A stretch of 64,000 bases of DNA, from positions 248,001 through 312,000 of the forward strand of contig JBLIMR010000001.1 in assembly GCA_047638815.1 (NCBI GenBank). Direction: 5' to 3'. This DNA is from JAJRRH01 sp047638815 (GTDB taxonomy: Bacteria; Bacteroidota; Bacteroidia; Flavobacteriales_D; JABDKJ01). Under the pieces are notes generated by a model. It was given only the letters and a program-made list of their open reading frames with translations. It was not told the origin of the DNA and ran no database searches. Both the position numbers and the translations under genes were made by a program. Shown piece by piece: positions 44,794 to 54,655 of the stretch; within the stretch, counting starts at the first letter, position 1; every line of letters begins with the position of its first letter.

Positions 44794-46938
44794 ATGAGAA
44801 TTCGAATTATTACCATGGCTTTAGCATTGATGGTTTTCAATGTATGTAAAGCACATGAGGGAATGTGGATCCCTACATTATTGAACGCCATAGAAGATGA
44901 ACTTCATGCTGAAGGATTAAAATTATCAGCCGAGGATATCTATTCAATAAACCAATCAAGTCTGAAAGATGCAATTGTTCACTTTGGTGGTGGATGCACT
45001 GCTGAGGTTATTAGTGAGGAAGGATTGATTCTTACAAACTATCATTGTGGGTATAGTCAAGTTCAAAGTCATTCTTCAGTTGAGCAAGATTACCTTACAG
45101 AAGGTTTTTGGGCAAAAACAAAAGCAGATGAGTTGAAAAATCCTGGGTTAACGGCAACCTTTATTGTAAGAATAGAGGATGTGAGTGCTAGAGTTTATGA
45201 CGCAACATCAGGTGCTGGAACGTTGGAGGAAAAGAATTTAGCCATTGAAAAAATTTATGCGGAGCTTCAGAATGAAGCCACAGCTGATAACAAATATAAG
45301 GCTAGGGTAGTTCCTTTTTATTATGGATCTGAACATTATATGATTGTTTCAAAAACGTATAGTGATGTGCGTTTGGTGGGTGCGCCACCTTCATCAATAG
45401 GGAAATTTGGGGGAGACACGGACAATTGGATATGGCCTAGGCATACAGGTGATTTTTCGCTTTTCAGAATTTACGCTGACAGTGCTAATGAACCTGCTGA
45501 TATGGCTGAAGGCAATAAGCCGTACAAGCCAAAAAAATCATTGCAAATTTCTGCATCAGGTGTAAGTGAAGGAGAATTTACAATGGTTTATGGATTTCCA
45601 GGGAGGACTGAAAAGTATTTAACTTCTCATTCCGTTGATTATGTTCAGAATATTGAGAATCCAGCTAAAATTGCCATGAGAGAAGAGACTCTAGCTATTA
45701 TGGAACAGTCGATGAACAGTGATGATAAAATTAGAATACAATATGCTGCGAAACAATCTCGAGTGAGTAATGCTTGGAAAAAATGGATTGGGCAAAACTT
45801 CGGATTGAATCAGCAAAAGGTATTGGATCAAAAGATGATGCATGAGAAGGAGTTTCAAGAGAAAATAAATGCGGATACTCAATTGAAATCGAAATATGGT
45901 AATACACTGAATGATTTGAAGAAAATCAATGAGGAAATTGAGCCTTATAAAATGTCGAGAGCCATGTTCATTGAATATATTTATTATGGCCCTGAAATAG
46001 TGAGATTCATCAATAGATTTGATGAGCTAATTTCCAATTATGAAGATTATGAATTGAAAGGTACCGTAGAAAAAGAGAAGGAAAGATTGATGAATGCCAC
46101 GGATGGTTTTTTCAAAAATTATCATCAGCCTACGGATATGCTAATATGTCAGAAAATAACTGAGATGTATGTTCAAAATGTAAAGAAGGAACTACAACCA
46201 CTTAGTTTAAGAGATGAACAAGCGAGGAAAAAGTTAAGTAATACTCTTTATGTGAAGTCATTATTCTCTAACAAGGATAATGTAAAGAAGATGTTAAAGA
46301 AGCTCACCGCTAAGACCGCTAAAAAAGTAAAAAATGATCCCGGATTTAAATTTTCTGAGGAATTCTTCACAACCTACTTTACATCAATAAGACCAAAATA
46401 TAATGAATTGGGGAACAAATTTTCAAAAGAGATGATGAAATATGTTCAAGCACAAAGAGATCTTTATCCTGACATAAAGTTTTCGCCAGATGCGAATAGT
46501 ACACTTCGTCTAACCTATGGGAAAGTGGAGGGTTCTAATCCTAGAGATGCAGTGATTTATAAATATTACACAACCGCGAAAGGCATCGTGGATAAATATG
46601 TACCCGAATCCAATGACTTTGATTTGCCGCAGCGATTAATTGACTTGATTGATGCTAAGGATTATGGCAATTATGCAGATGAAAATGGTGATCTAAGGGT
46701 TTGTTTTACGGGATCAAATCACACGTCAGGGGGGAACTCTGGAAGTCCTGCGCTGAATGATAAAGGTCAACTGGTAGGTTTGAATTTTGACAGATCATGG
46801 GAAAGTACGATGAGCGATATAATGTTTTCTCCAGAACTTTGTAGAAATATTATGGTTGATATTCGATACGTATTATTCGTGATTGATAAGTACGCAGATG
46901 CCGGTCACTTAATTGATGAGATGGATATTGTTAAATAA
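44794..46938 (+). CDS. S46 family dipeptidyl-peptidase, DPP11-like
   Basis: An exported serine dipeptidyl-peptidase of 714 residues (signal peptide residues 1-20, ending NVCKA). The catalytic triad is His84 (TNYHCGYSQ), Asp220 (HTGDFSLF) and Ser649 (GGNSGSPAL). At Ser+18 there is an arginine (Arg667 in GLNFDRSWE). In the characterised family, Gly at this place marks DPP7 (hydrophobic P1) and Arg marks DPP11 (Asp/Glu P1), so acidic-residue specificity is predicted. The middle helical domain is complete. It begins 34 bases after clpX, with a terminator beyond its end. Confidence 0.92.
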   Translation: MRIRIITMALALMVFNVCKAHEGMWIPTLLNAIEDELHAEGLKLSAEDIYSINQSSLKDAIVHFGGGCTAEVISEEGLILTNYHCGYSQVQSHSSVEQDYLTEGFWAKTKADELKNPGLTATFIVRIEDVSARVYDATSGAGTLEEKNLAIEKIYAELQNEATADNKYKARVVPFYYGSEHYMIVSKTYSDVRLVGAPPSSIGKFGGDTDNWIWPRHTGDFSLFRIYADSANEPADMAEGNKPYKPKKSLQISASGVSEGEFTMVYGFPGRTEKYLTSHSVDYVQNIENPAKIAMREETLAIMEQSMNSDDKIRIQYAAKQSRVSNAWKKWIGQNFGLNQQKVLDQKMMHEKEFQEKINADTQLKSKYGNTLNDLKKINEEIEPYKMSRAMFIEYIYYGPEIVRFINRFDELISNYEDYELKGTVEKEKERLMNATDGFFKNYHQPTDMLICQKITEMYVQNVKKELQPLSLRDEQARKKLSNTLYVKSLFSNKDNVKKMLKKLTAKTAKKVKNDPGFKFSEEFFTTYFTSIRPKYNELGNKFSKEMMKYVQAQRDLYPDIKFSPDANSTLRLTYGKVEGSNPRDAVIYKYYTTAKGIVDKYVPESNDFDLPQRLIDLIDAKDYGNYADENGDLRVCFTGSNHTSGGNSGSPALNDKGQLVGLNFDRSWESTMSDIMFSPELCRNIMVDIRYVLFVIDKYADAGHLIDEMDIVK

Positions 46939-46963
46939 TTTACAACAGAAATATATTAATACA

Positions 46964-46998
46964 AAAAGCCCCGTGAAGTTTAACTCCACGGGGCTTTT
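46964..46998. terminator. Bidirectional terminator after the S46 peptidase
   Basis: AAAAGCCCCGTG pairs exactly with CACGGGGCTTTT around an 11-base loop. A GC-rich stem with A and T tracts at both ends, between convergent genes. Confidence 0.9.
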
Positions 46999-47016
46999 AT
47001 TGTAATTTAAATTTTA

Positions 47017-47553
47017 TTATCCTTCAACAGGACTAACCACTGCTGTAATTCTTAACACAGTTGTTGTAGGTTCTGTATTAGCAGTCAAAGTGACTGTTTT
47101 AGTTTGTTTGTCTTTTTGTTTCCCTGGCTTATATACAACTTGTATAACATCAGTTTCACCTGGCATTATTGGACCCGTTGGATATTTTGGAACAGTACAA
47201 CCACATGAACCTTTTGCCTTAGAAATAATCAATGGCTCTGAACCTGTGTTTGTAAATTTGAAAAGATGTTCGTTTTCAGAATCTTGATTGATGTTGCCAT
47301 AATCCCATTCCATTTCCTCAAAGACTATTGATGTTAGAGCACTGCTAGCTGCTGCATCAATAAGAGGCTTAGATTTATCGCCTATTGTCTTTACGGCTGC
47401 ATCAAGATCCTTATTTACATCAGATTTTACTAATTCATTTTTCACCTTTTCAGCACTATCCTTTGTAGAAGAAACTTCATCTGCTTTGTTTAGCATAAAG
47501 TATCCACCAACAACTAACGCAAGAGCAACAAGCCCCATTAAACCATATTTCAT
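47017..47553 (-). CDS. DUF1573 family periplasmic protein
   Basis: A 178-residue exported protein with an N-terminal signal or anchor helix (MKYGLMGLVALALVVGGYFML). A helical linker follows to about residue 70, then one DUF1573 domain: MEWDYGNINQDSENEHLFKF, ISKAKGSCGCTVPKYPTG and the closing DVIQVVYKPGKQKDKQTKTV. The CGC pair is the mark of the family. Function is unknown; the domain resembles an immunoglobulin-like ASH/MSP fold. Promoter at 47594-47601. Confidence 0.85.
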   Translation of the reverse strand: MKYGLMGLVALALVVGGYFMLNKADEVSSTKDSAEKVKNELVKSDVNKDLDAAVKTIGDKSKPLIDAAASSALTSIVFEEMEWDYGNINQDSENEHLFKFTNTGSEPLIISKAKGSCGCTVPKYPTGPIMPGETDVIQVVYKPGKQKDKQTKTVTLTANTEPTTTVLRITAVVSPVEG

Positions 47554-47593
47554 ACTTTTATATATTAATTAATTTTAATTTCATTTTGAAAAG

Positions 47594-47601
47594 CAAATGT
47601 A
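47594..47601 (-). promoter_or_regulatory. Promoter (TTG / TACATTTG) of the DUF1573 gene
   Basis: The reverse strand has TACATTTG and, 21 bases upstream, TTG (CAA at 47623-47625). The leader would be about 36 bases long. Confidence 0.6.
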
Positions 47602-47653
47602 CAAATATCACTAGCAAATAGTCAAATTTAACAGTAATTTAAGAGCTTATCAT

Positions 47654-49276
47654 TTACTTCACCTGTTTCACCATTTGCATTTTACTCGCACGTTTCATTC
47701 CTAATTGATCAAAAGTATTTGTATCCATAATTTCCAGTGCCTTCTTGTAGGTAGGGAAAATTGGATTAATGATCTCATAGAATGCCCCTCCATCATACAA
47801 ATTTCTGGCAATTAAAGCTTTCAATCTCGTTTGAGTTAGTAGTTTGCCTTTTTCATATTCTTCTGGATCTTTTTCGATGTCTTCTTTCTCTGCATAATTC
47901 ATGAATTTGTTCATGAACTTTTCGTCCGTTTTAAAATCATCACGGAACGCCTTTACGTTTGGATATTCTTTGATGAGTGAAGACCTTGACTTATTTACAA
48001 AATCCAAGGCAAAGGAGTTCATGGCTCCTTTCCTAACAACAGCGTAGTAGTATTCGGATCCCATAGTTGTATCAATAGGAACAAATAAATCAGGCATTAT
48101 TCCACCACCTCCATAGACAACTCTATTATTAGCAGTAAAGAACTTAAGAGAATCTGGATATATGATACTATCCATCGAGCTCAACTCACCTTTTTCAAGT
48201 CTTTCATACTTCTCTTTACGATAAGCATCAACACCCTCCTCATATGATTTTTGTATACATCGGCCAGCAGGGGTATAATATCTTTGTGTCGTCAATCTAA
48301 CAGCTGAACCGTCAGGAAGTTGAACTGGTTTTTGCACCAATCCTTTACCAAAGGATCTTCTGCCAATAATAAGACCCCTGTCATGGTCTTGTATAGCCCC
48401 AGCTACAATTTCACTAGCGGAAGCAGAGCTCTTATCTATTAGAACAATCAATTTTCCCTTCTCATATGATCCACCGCTTGTAGCAAACGATTCATCCTTT
48501 GGAAATGATCGCCCCTGCGTAAATACCAATAAATCACCATCTTTTAAAAATTCATCCGCCAGTGCTTTTGCCGTACGAAGATATCCTCCACCATTTCCTT
48601 GCAGATCCAGTATCAAATTTTTCATACCCTGTTCTCTTAAAGTATCTAAGGCTTCATTGAATTCAGTCACAGTGTTTTTCGCAAACCGGTTCACTTTGAT
48701 GTACCCAGTATTTGGGTTTGCCATATATCCAGCATCAACACTATATATTGGAATTTTGTCACGAGTAATTTCAAATTCCAATATTTTCTTAGTATTTCCT
48801 CTTTTTATCGAAACATTAACTACAGTACCTTTTGGACCTTTAAGAAGCTTCATTACGTCCGTGTTTTTTAGTCCAATGCCAGCAATGTTCTCGCCATCAA
48901 CTTTCATGATTTGATCACCAGCCATTAATCCTACCTTTTCAGACGGGCCACCTGAAATTGTTTGAACGACCAATAGGGTATCTTTGAATATATTGAACTG
49001 TATCCCTACACCTTCAAAGTTCCCCTTTAATGGTTCATTCATCGCTATTAGCTCGTCTGCAGGAATATAAGATGAATGAGGATCCAGTTCATTCAGAATA
49101 CCTTTAATCGCATCTTCAACCATAGTTTCATTATCCACACTATCCACGTAGCTTTTATTGATGTGGTAAAGGAGTGCTTCTATTTTATTAGTTCCAAAAT
49201 CATCGTTTTGTGCAGCCAAGGGATTGAATGATAGAGAAATCACACTAATTAGTGCGCATAAGGTTAATTTTTTCAT
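47654..49276 (-). CDS. S41 family C-terminal processing protease
   Basis: A tail-specific periplasmic serine protease of 540 residues. Signal peptide MKKLTLCALISVISLSFNPLAAQ, from the ATG at 49276; an ATG 27 bases earlier adds a less likely N-terminus. The PDZ domain (about 85-165) has VGIQFN and VGLMAGDQIMKVDGENIAG. The peptidase core has LILDLQGNGGGYL, the nucleophile in KSSASASEIVAGAIQDHD and the lysine in IGRRSFGKGLVQ. The long C-terminal part (about 375-540) is common in Bacteroidota CtpA-type proteins. Confidence 0.93.
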   Translation of the reverse strand: MKKLTLCALISVISLSFNPLAAQNDDFGTNKIEALLYHINKSYVDSVDNETMVEDAIKGILNELDPHSSYIPADELIAMNEPLKGNFEGVGIQFNIFKDTLLVVQTISGGPSEKVGLMAGDQIMKVDGENIAGIGLKNTDVMKLLKGPKGTVVNVSIKRGNTKKILEFEITRDKIPIYSVDAGYMANPNTGYIKVNRFAKNTVTEFNEALDTLREQGMKNLILDLQGNGGGYLRTAKALADEFLKDGDLLVFTQGRSFPKDESFATSGGSYEKGKLIVLIDKSSASASEIVAGAIQDHDRGLIIGRRSFGKGLVQKPVQLPDGSAVRLTTQRYYTPAGRCIQKSYEEGVDAYRKEKYERLEKGELSSMDSIIYPDSLKFFTANNRVVYGGGGIMPDLFVPIDTTMGSEYYYAVVRKGAMNSFALDFVNKSRSSLIKEYPNVKAFRDDFKTDEKFMNKFMNYAEKEDIEKDPEEYEKGKLLTQTRLKALIARNLYDGGAFYEIINPIFPTYKKALEIMDTNTFDQLGMKRASKMQMVKQVK

Positions 49277-49574
49277 TTGTAAAATTTTTAGAAAATAAGC
49301 CAAGAACTCAAAGTTCGGTGTTTTTAATAGAACTTTTAGACAATTATTATACCAAATTTGATCATTGCATTGTTAAAGTCTGTTAACGGAGAAGGCTATA
49401 GTGGGGGAATTATTCAGGTATCAATGGAAGCATCAAACTAATAATTTTAATAATTAAGTGACTCTTTTACCGGTTGATAGCGGCAAGATCATCCTTTTAA
49501 ATTTGATTTGATAGAATCAACGAAAAATCATAACTTAGCACCTGATAACCAAAAGCTTAAACTTCTTAAGGAAA

Positions 49575-51257
49575 TTGAGATTTAAAATACTCATAGTGAT
49601 ACTACTTTGTGCTACGCAGATATGCCATGCTCAGATATTTCAGGGTGCGATGCCATTGAGTTATAATCATGTGGATCTTATTGAAGATAATGGTGTGCCT
49701 ACTATCAACCTTGTCGTGCCCGATGTGAATACTTTGGTCGTGCAAGATCTTGCAGATACTAGAGCGGATGCAATTTGGAGAGATGCCGTAGCATTGGTTG
49801 TTAATGCTGGAATCTCGGACGATGGCTTTGGACTGTGGTATGATCTGGGTAGCTTGGGGAAAGTTTGGAAATTACGTCTAAAGGCTAATGGAGCAGTTAG
49901 TATGGAACTCAATTTCGATGAATTTTCAATACCTAATGGTGCCATTCTGACCATATATAATCCTGAGCACACGAATCATCTTGGAGGATATACTAGTCTG
50001 AATAATAAAGATTTCTCATCCTTGTCAACACATATGATTCAGGGTGATGAATGTATCGTGGAGTATTATATACCGACTGGTGTTGGGGTTAATGGGAGTC
50101 TTCATATCAAGGATATAGCATACCGGTACAAGGATGTTCTTCGAATAGACGATGGTGGTGGTTCACAATCTTGTGAGATTGATGTGAATTGTGCGGAAGG
50201 TACTAATTGGGTAAACGCTAAAAAATCTACAGTTAGAATTCGATCCAGAATTGGCGATGATTTTTTCTGGAGTAGTGGAGCTTTAGTAAATAATACTGGT
50301 CAGGATTGTAAGCCATTTATCTTATCATCTTTTCGAACAACAATTAATCCACATAATTTGGAATTTTCAAGCTTTGAAGATTTCCAGTATTACCGATTCT
50401 ACTTTAATTATGAGAGATCTGAATGTGTTGAAGGCGTTGGTTTGGATAAGTCCATTAGTGGTGCTTATATGAGAACTAACAGTAATGATAATGGTGGAGA
50501 ACAAGGTTCCGATTTTATTTTATTTGAGCTTTCAACAGATATACCGGAGGCCTACAATGTGTATTGGTCAGGATGGAATACTTTAGATAATCCGGAAGCT
50601 TTTAGTGGTGTATGTATTCATCATCCAATGGGAGATGTGAAAAAAATATCAACCTTCAATAGTGTACCTGTTTCAGCTAATTACGGGATTTCCAATACCC
50701 ATTGGAAAGTGCTTTGGGATGAAACGGAATCTGGAAAAGGGGTCACTGAAATTGGTTCAAATGGAGCTCCTTTATTTGATGAAGAAGGGCGAATATTTGG
50801 CACCTTGACGGCAGGTGGGTCAAGTTGTGAAGAGGAGTTTCCTGGTGGATCAGAAAACCCAGATTTCTTTGGTAAAATGAATAAGCATTGGATTGAAAAC
50901 CCAAACCCCATTCCGCTAAAATTGAGATCATGGCTTGATCCTGCAGCAACCGGATTGTCGCTCTTTGATGGTAGTCTTAACCCTTGTGTTGTAGGTATCG
51001 AAAGTGAAAGTTTTTTGGAGAATATGAAAATGTATCCTAACCCAGCAAATTCTTATGTAATAATCAGTCAAGATGAAGGCTTTGAAGGATCAATTTTAGT
51101 GTTTGACCAACGTGGAAAATTAGTGGTTTCAAAAGACATTAGTACCCAATCAACCTATCGTATTGACATTAGTCATTTGCGCAATGGGATGTACTTTCTT
51201 GAGCTTATTTTGGATGAAGGAGCAAGCCGTCATTCTAAATTGTTAATTCAAAGATAA
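49575..51257 (+). CDS. T9SS-secreted pseudo-protease of the lysyl-endopeptidase type
   Basis: A 560-residue protein with signal peptide (about residues 1-20), an N-terminal beta-domain as in lysyl endopeptidases (about 20-190), a trypsin-like domain (about 200-450), and a T9SS type A sorting domain (MKMYPNPANSYVII to the end). The protease domain has lost key residues. Where the family has the TAxHC histidine there is ILSSFRTT (Arg254 in its place). Where it has GSSGSP there is GSNGAP (Asn396 for the nucleophile). The aspartate (SDFILFEL, Asp313) remains. Proteolysis is therefore unlikely; a binding role is possible. The start is TTG at 49575; no ATG is available. Confidence 0.8.
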   Translation: MRFKILIVILLCATQICHAQIFQGAMPLSYNHVDLIEDNGVPTINLVVPDVNTLVVQDLADTRADAIWRDAVALVVNAGISDDGFGLWYDLGSLGKVWKLRLKANGAVSMELNFDEFSIPNGAILTIYNPEHTNHLGGYTSLNNKDFSSLSTHMIQGDECIVEYYIPTGVGVNGSLHIKDIAYRYKDVLRIDDGGGSQSCEIDVNCAEGTNWVNAKKSTVRIRSRIGDDFFWSSGALVNNTGQDCKPFILSSFRTTINPHNLEFSSFEDFQYYRFYFNYERSECVEGVGLDKSISGAYMRTNSNDNGGEQGSDFILFELSTDIPEAYNVYWSGWNTLDNPEAFSGVCIHHPMGDVKKISTFNSVPVSANYGISNTHWKVLWDETESGKGVTEIGSNGAPLFDEEGRIFGTLTAGGSSCEEEFPGGSENPDFFGKMNKHWIENPNPIPLKLRSWLDPAATGLSLFDGSLNPCVVGIESESFLENMKMYPNPANSYVIISQDEGFEGSILVFDQRGKLVVSKDISTQSTYRIDISHLRNGMYFLELILDEGASRHSKLLIQR

Positions 51258-51413
51258 TCAGTCGATAATAAGTTAATATCATAGTGTTTAAAACTATGAA
51301 TATGTGCAATCAATTCGGTCTAAGAGATGGTAATTTTGTTGGTATACGTTATGGTGTAACTTTTTGGTTAATCGTACGTAGAAAGAGATTACATAATAAA
51401 CATCCTAAAACTG

Positions 51414-54400
51414 ATGAGAAAATTTCCCTTAATCCTTATAGTATTTTTAATCGGATTGAATCTGAATGCAATTGATTATTTGAGTGTAATGGCTGGTCCA
51501 TGGGATGATCCAACAACTTGGGGTGGTCTTCCTGGAGATCCTAAGCCCGGACAATCTGATAATGTGATAATAGCTCATGATGTAACAACATCGCTGAGCG
51601 AAAAAGCTAACAATCTAACTATTATTAGTGGCGCAACCCTTACTGAGAATGGTAGTACGATCAATATTTACGGAACAACTACGGTAAGTACTGGATGTAC
51701 GATCAATATAAATAGTAGTGCATTCAGAAGTAGAGGGGAACTAATTCTAAATGGAACTGTTTCGGGAGCATCTGCTGGAAGATACTATTTACTTACCACA
51801 GGTGACTTATCAGGTAATGGTTCTTGGACATTAACAGGAAGATTATATATTAGTCGAGATGTAGAGATTCTTGCTGGTACTAATCTCGAAAAACCTCAAG
51901 GAGAATTGAGACTCGGATCTATAAGTGTAGTAAACAATGGTAATTTTGTCTGTGATGATTTGGTTGGAGGAATATCCTCAAATTGGTCCAATAATTCTAA
52001 CACTTCATTAACTATTTCAGGTGCTGCTAGCACTACTATAAATTTAACTGCTAGTGCAGCAGGTAATACGGTAATATACAATGCTACTGGGACTGCCGAT
52101 CAGGATATAATTACACCAATAGTTGGTCGATACTACAATCTCACGATAGATGGTGACGATGTGGCCAGTGAGAAAACATTGTCTGGAGATATAAATATTC
52201 AAGGTGAATTAAATATTGATGGCTCAACCTTAAAAGCAGGTTCAGCATCTTCCTATGACATTGATATTAAGGGGAACTGGTATAATAATGGTGGTGTATT
52301 TGATCCCCAGCAAGGGTTTGTTTCTTTCAACGGTTCGAGTGATCAGGAGCTTGATAATGTTGATGGAGTAGAGTCATTCTTTGACCTGTACTTTAGTGGA
52401 AGTGGCATGTTATCACTATTTACTGATCTCGATATTGCAAGAAATCTAAGTGTTGACAAAGAATTTGAAACTTTCGGTCAGGCAATTAATATTGGTGGTG
52501 GATTAACTACAACTGAAGTTTTAACGTTGGATGGGAGTAATATTACTTTTGATGAGAATTTCTCTGGTACCATAACTGGTGATATTGATTTCGATGATTT
52601 AACCATTAATAAGACATTTATTTCGAGTACGATTTCAATTGAGGCTGCTACAACAGTTACGGTTGGTGGAACTTTAGAAATTACTCAAGGAACCCTGTTG
52701 ACTAATGACAACTTGGTCATTCTCTCTAATGCTTTTGGGACTGGAAGAATTGGAGATTTAAGCAATGCAATAGTAACAGGGGAAGTTGAAGTTCAAAGAT
52801 TTTTTGAAGGCGCAACAAACGGATGGCATTTAATGTGTTCGCCAGTGCAGGGAGCAACTTTAGATGATTGGAATGACGATGTTATTCTTACAGGTTTTGT
52901 TGGTTCTGATTATCCTGAATTTGAGTTTAACAATGCCACTTATTATGATGAGACCATCTCAGGTGAAGAAAAAGATGATGGTTTGGTAAATGCAACCAAC
53001 GTAACTCAAAGTATTTCTGCTCTTACTGGCTGGAGGATGTATATAGCGGGAGGAGTAACTAATTTGGATGTAAAGGGAGATTTGAATATTGGATCTCAAA
53101 GCTTACCAGTCACATACACGGATAATGCAATGTCAGATGAGGATGGTTGGAATCTGGTAGCTAATCCGTACGCTTCAACAATCAGCTGGGAAGCCACTTC
53201 AGGGTGGACGTCAGCAGGTTTGGAGGACGCGATATATGTATGGAATCCTGACATTGAGCAATACAGTGCTTATGTTGATGGAATGGGCACTATGGGAGGA
53301 TCTGAATTCATTCCTTCAACTCAAGCTTTTTGGGTGCATGCTGATTCGATTCCTACATTAACTGTAGACGAACCAACTAAAGTGGATGAGGATACCGAGT
53401 TCAAAAATGATGTGATTTCAAAGAATCATTTTATAGTTAGAATTTCCAATGCAGAAAATAGATATGGCGAAGTTGGAATAAGATTGGATGATAGAGCAAC
53501 AGCAGGATTCGACAAGTCTTTGGATGCTCATTATTTATCTAGCCCTAATGCTGAGAATCCTGGTTTAGCCATCAGAGATATAGAAGGTAGAGCATATTCA
53601 ATATATAGTATTGAGACCATAAATGAGGAAACATTGATACCGTTATTTGTAAAAGTAGCAAACGACCAAGAACATGTTTTTAGTTTTCAAAACGTTGATA
53701 ATTTTAATCAGGCTTCTTGTATAAGGCTAGTCGACACAATGTTAGGAACTGAAACGCCAATCATGGCAGGTGAGAGTTTGACAGTCTTTATTGAGGCTGG
53801 TGAGTATTCAGATAGATTTGTTTTGAAAATGGGAGCCCCTATTATGGCTAAAACCATTAACCCAACTTGTACTGAGGGGGAAGATAAAATTCTTATAGAA
53901 TTACCATTTGATACTTCTTGGGAGATTAATATATATGATGAATTAAGCTCCCTAGTTTTTAATGAAAATAGCGGTGGAGGAATAATAGAGTCATCGTCAT
54001 TTGATGGTGGTGAATATTTAGTAGAGATTTTAGCTACTGATGGGCAATGTCAAGGAAGTGAAAGTCTAGTCATAGTTCCAGAACAAAACACTCCTGATAT
54101 TAGTTTCACAACAAGATCATCATATCAAGGTATATCAAATGGTCAAATACTAACTACCGTTGAAGGTGCTCTTCCTCCTTATCAATTTTCTTGGAGTAAT
54201 GGAGCAACAAGTAGTGACCTGATCGATGTTTCAAGTGGGACTTATTTACTCTCAGTCACGGATAGCAGAATGTGTTCTTATAGCACTAGCGTTGTAGTCG
54301 AACAAGATGGTGGTGAGCCAGTTAATGAAGATAAAGCACTAAGGGATATAGAGTCAATATCAATGATAAATCAAGAAGGTCAATTGGTGCTAAATTTCGA

Positions 54401-54590
54401 TTTGAAAACGAAACAAAGTTATGAATTGACTGTATATAATGTTGTTGGACAATTGATCTACACTGAAAATATCAACGGAGTTGAGGTTGATAGGGTGGAT
54501 ATTTCATCTGAGAAGCTAGAAGGTGTTATTCTAATTATGTTAAATAATAAGAACAATAACGAAACCATTACCGAGAAAGTAGCTTTCTAA
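51414..54590 (+). CDS. Large T9SS-sorted surface protein with SprB-like repeat
   Basis: A 1058-residue exported protein. Signal peptide MRKFPLILIVFLIGLNLNA. The first 450 residues are beta-helix-like, starting with the GPWDDPTTWGGLPGDP motif and rich in Ser, Thr, Asn and Gly with regular strand spacing. A second part (about 460-660) has FFEGATNGWHLMCSPVQG and PSTQAFWVHADSIP. One SprB-type repeat covers about residues 895-965 (GQILTTVEGALPPYQFSWSNGATS). The last 75 residues are a T9SS sorting domain (YELTVYNVVGQLIYTENING). It is probably a surface adhesin or matrix protein. Its degenerate paralogue follows. Confidence 0.8.
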   Translation: MRKFPLILIVFLIGLNLNAIDYLSVMAGPWDDPTTWGGLPGDPKPGQSDNVIIAHDVTTSLSEKANNLTIISGATLTENGSTINIYGTTTVSTGCTININSSAFRSRGELILNGTVSGASAGRYYLLTTGDLSGNGSWTLTGRLYISRDVEILAGTNLEKPQGELRLGSISVVNNGNFVCDDLVGGISSNWSNNSNTSLTISGAASTTINLTASAAGNTVIYNATGTADQDIITPIVGRYYNLTIDGDDVASEKTLSGDINIQGELNIDGSTLKAGSASSYDIDIKGNWYNNGGVFDPQQGFVSFNGSSDQELDNVDGVESFFDLYFSGSGMLSLFTDLDIARNLSVDKEFETFGQAINIGGGLTTTEVLTLDGSNITFDENFSGTITGDIDFDDLTINKTFISSTISIEAATTVTVGGTLEITQGTLLTNDNLVILSNAFGTGRIGDLSNAIVTGEVEVQRFFEGATNGWHLMCSPVQGATLDDWNDDVILTGFVGSDYPEFEFNNATYYDETISGEEKDDGLVNATNVTQSISALTGWRMYIAGGVTNLDVKGDLNIGSQSLPVTYTDNAMSDEDGWNLVANPYASTISWEATSGWTSAGLEDAIYVWNPDIEQYSAYVDGMGTMGGSEFIPSTQAFWVHADSIPTLTVDEPTKVDEDTEFKNDVISKNHFIVRISNAENRYGEVGIRLDDRATAGFDKSLDAHYLSSPNAENPGLAIRDIEGRAYSIYSIETINEETLIPLFVKVANDQEHVFSFQNVDNFNQASCIRLVDTMLGTETPIMAGESLTVFIEAGEYSDRFVLKMGAPIMAKTINPTCTEGEDKILIELPFDTSWEINIYDELSSLVFNENSGGGIIESSSFDGGEYLVEILATDGQCQGSESLVIVPEQNTPDISFTTRSSYQGISNGQILTTVEGALPPYQFSWSNGATSSDLIDVSSGTYLLSVTDSRMCSYSTSVVVEQDGGEPVNEDKALRDIESISMINQEGQLVLNFDLKTKQSYELTVYNVVGQLIYTENINGVEVDRVDISSEKLEGVILIMLNNKNNNETITEKVAF

Positions 54591-54655
54591 TTAACGGATA
54601 AATAGTCAAGTAGACTACACAGTTGTTCATAACCGCAAAGACCAAAAATGAACAA

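Noticed and set aside
51284..51475. 63-codon ORF just before the surface protein gene
   Set aside because: It runs into the start of the 51414 gene in another frame, has no family resemblance, no promoter and no signal peptide; treated as chance.
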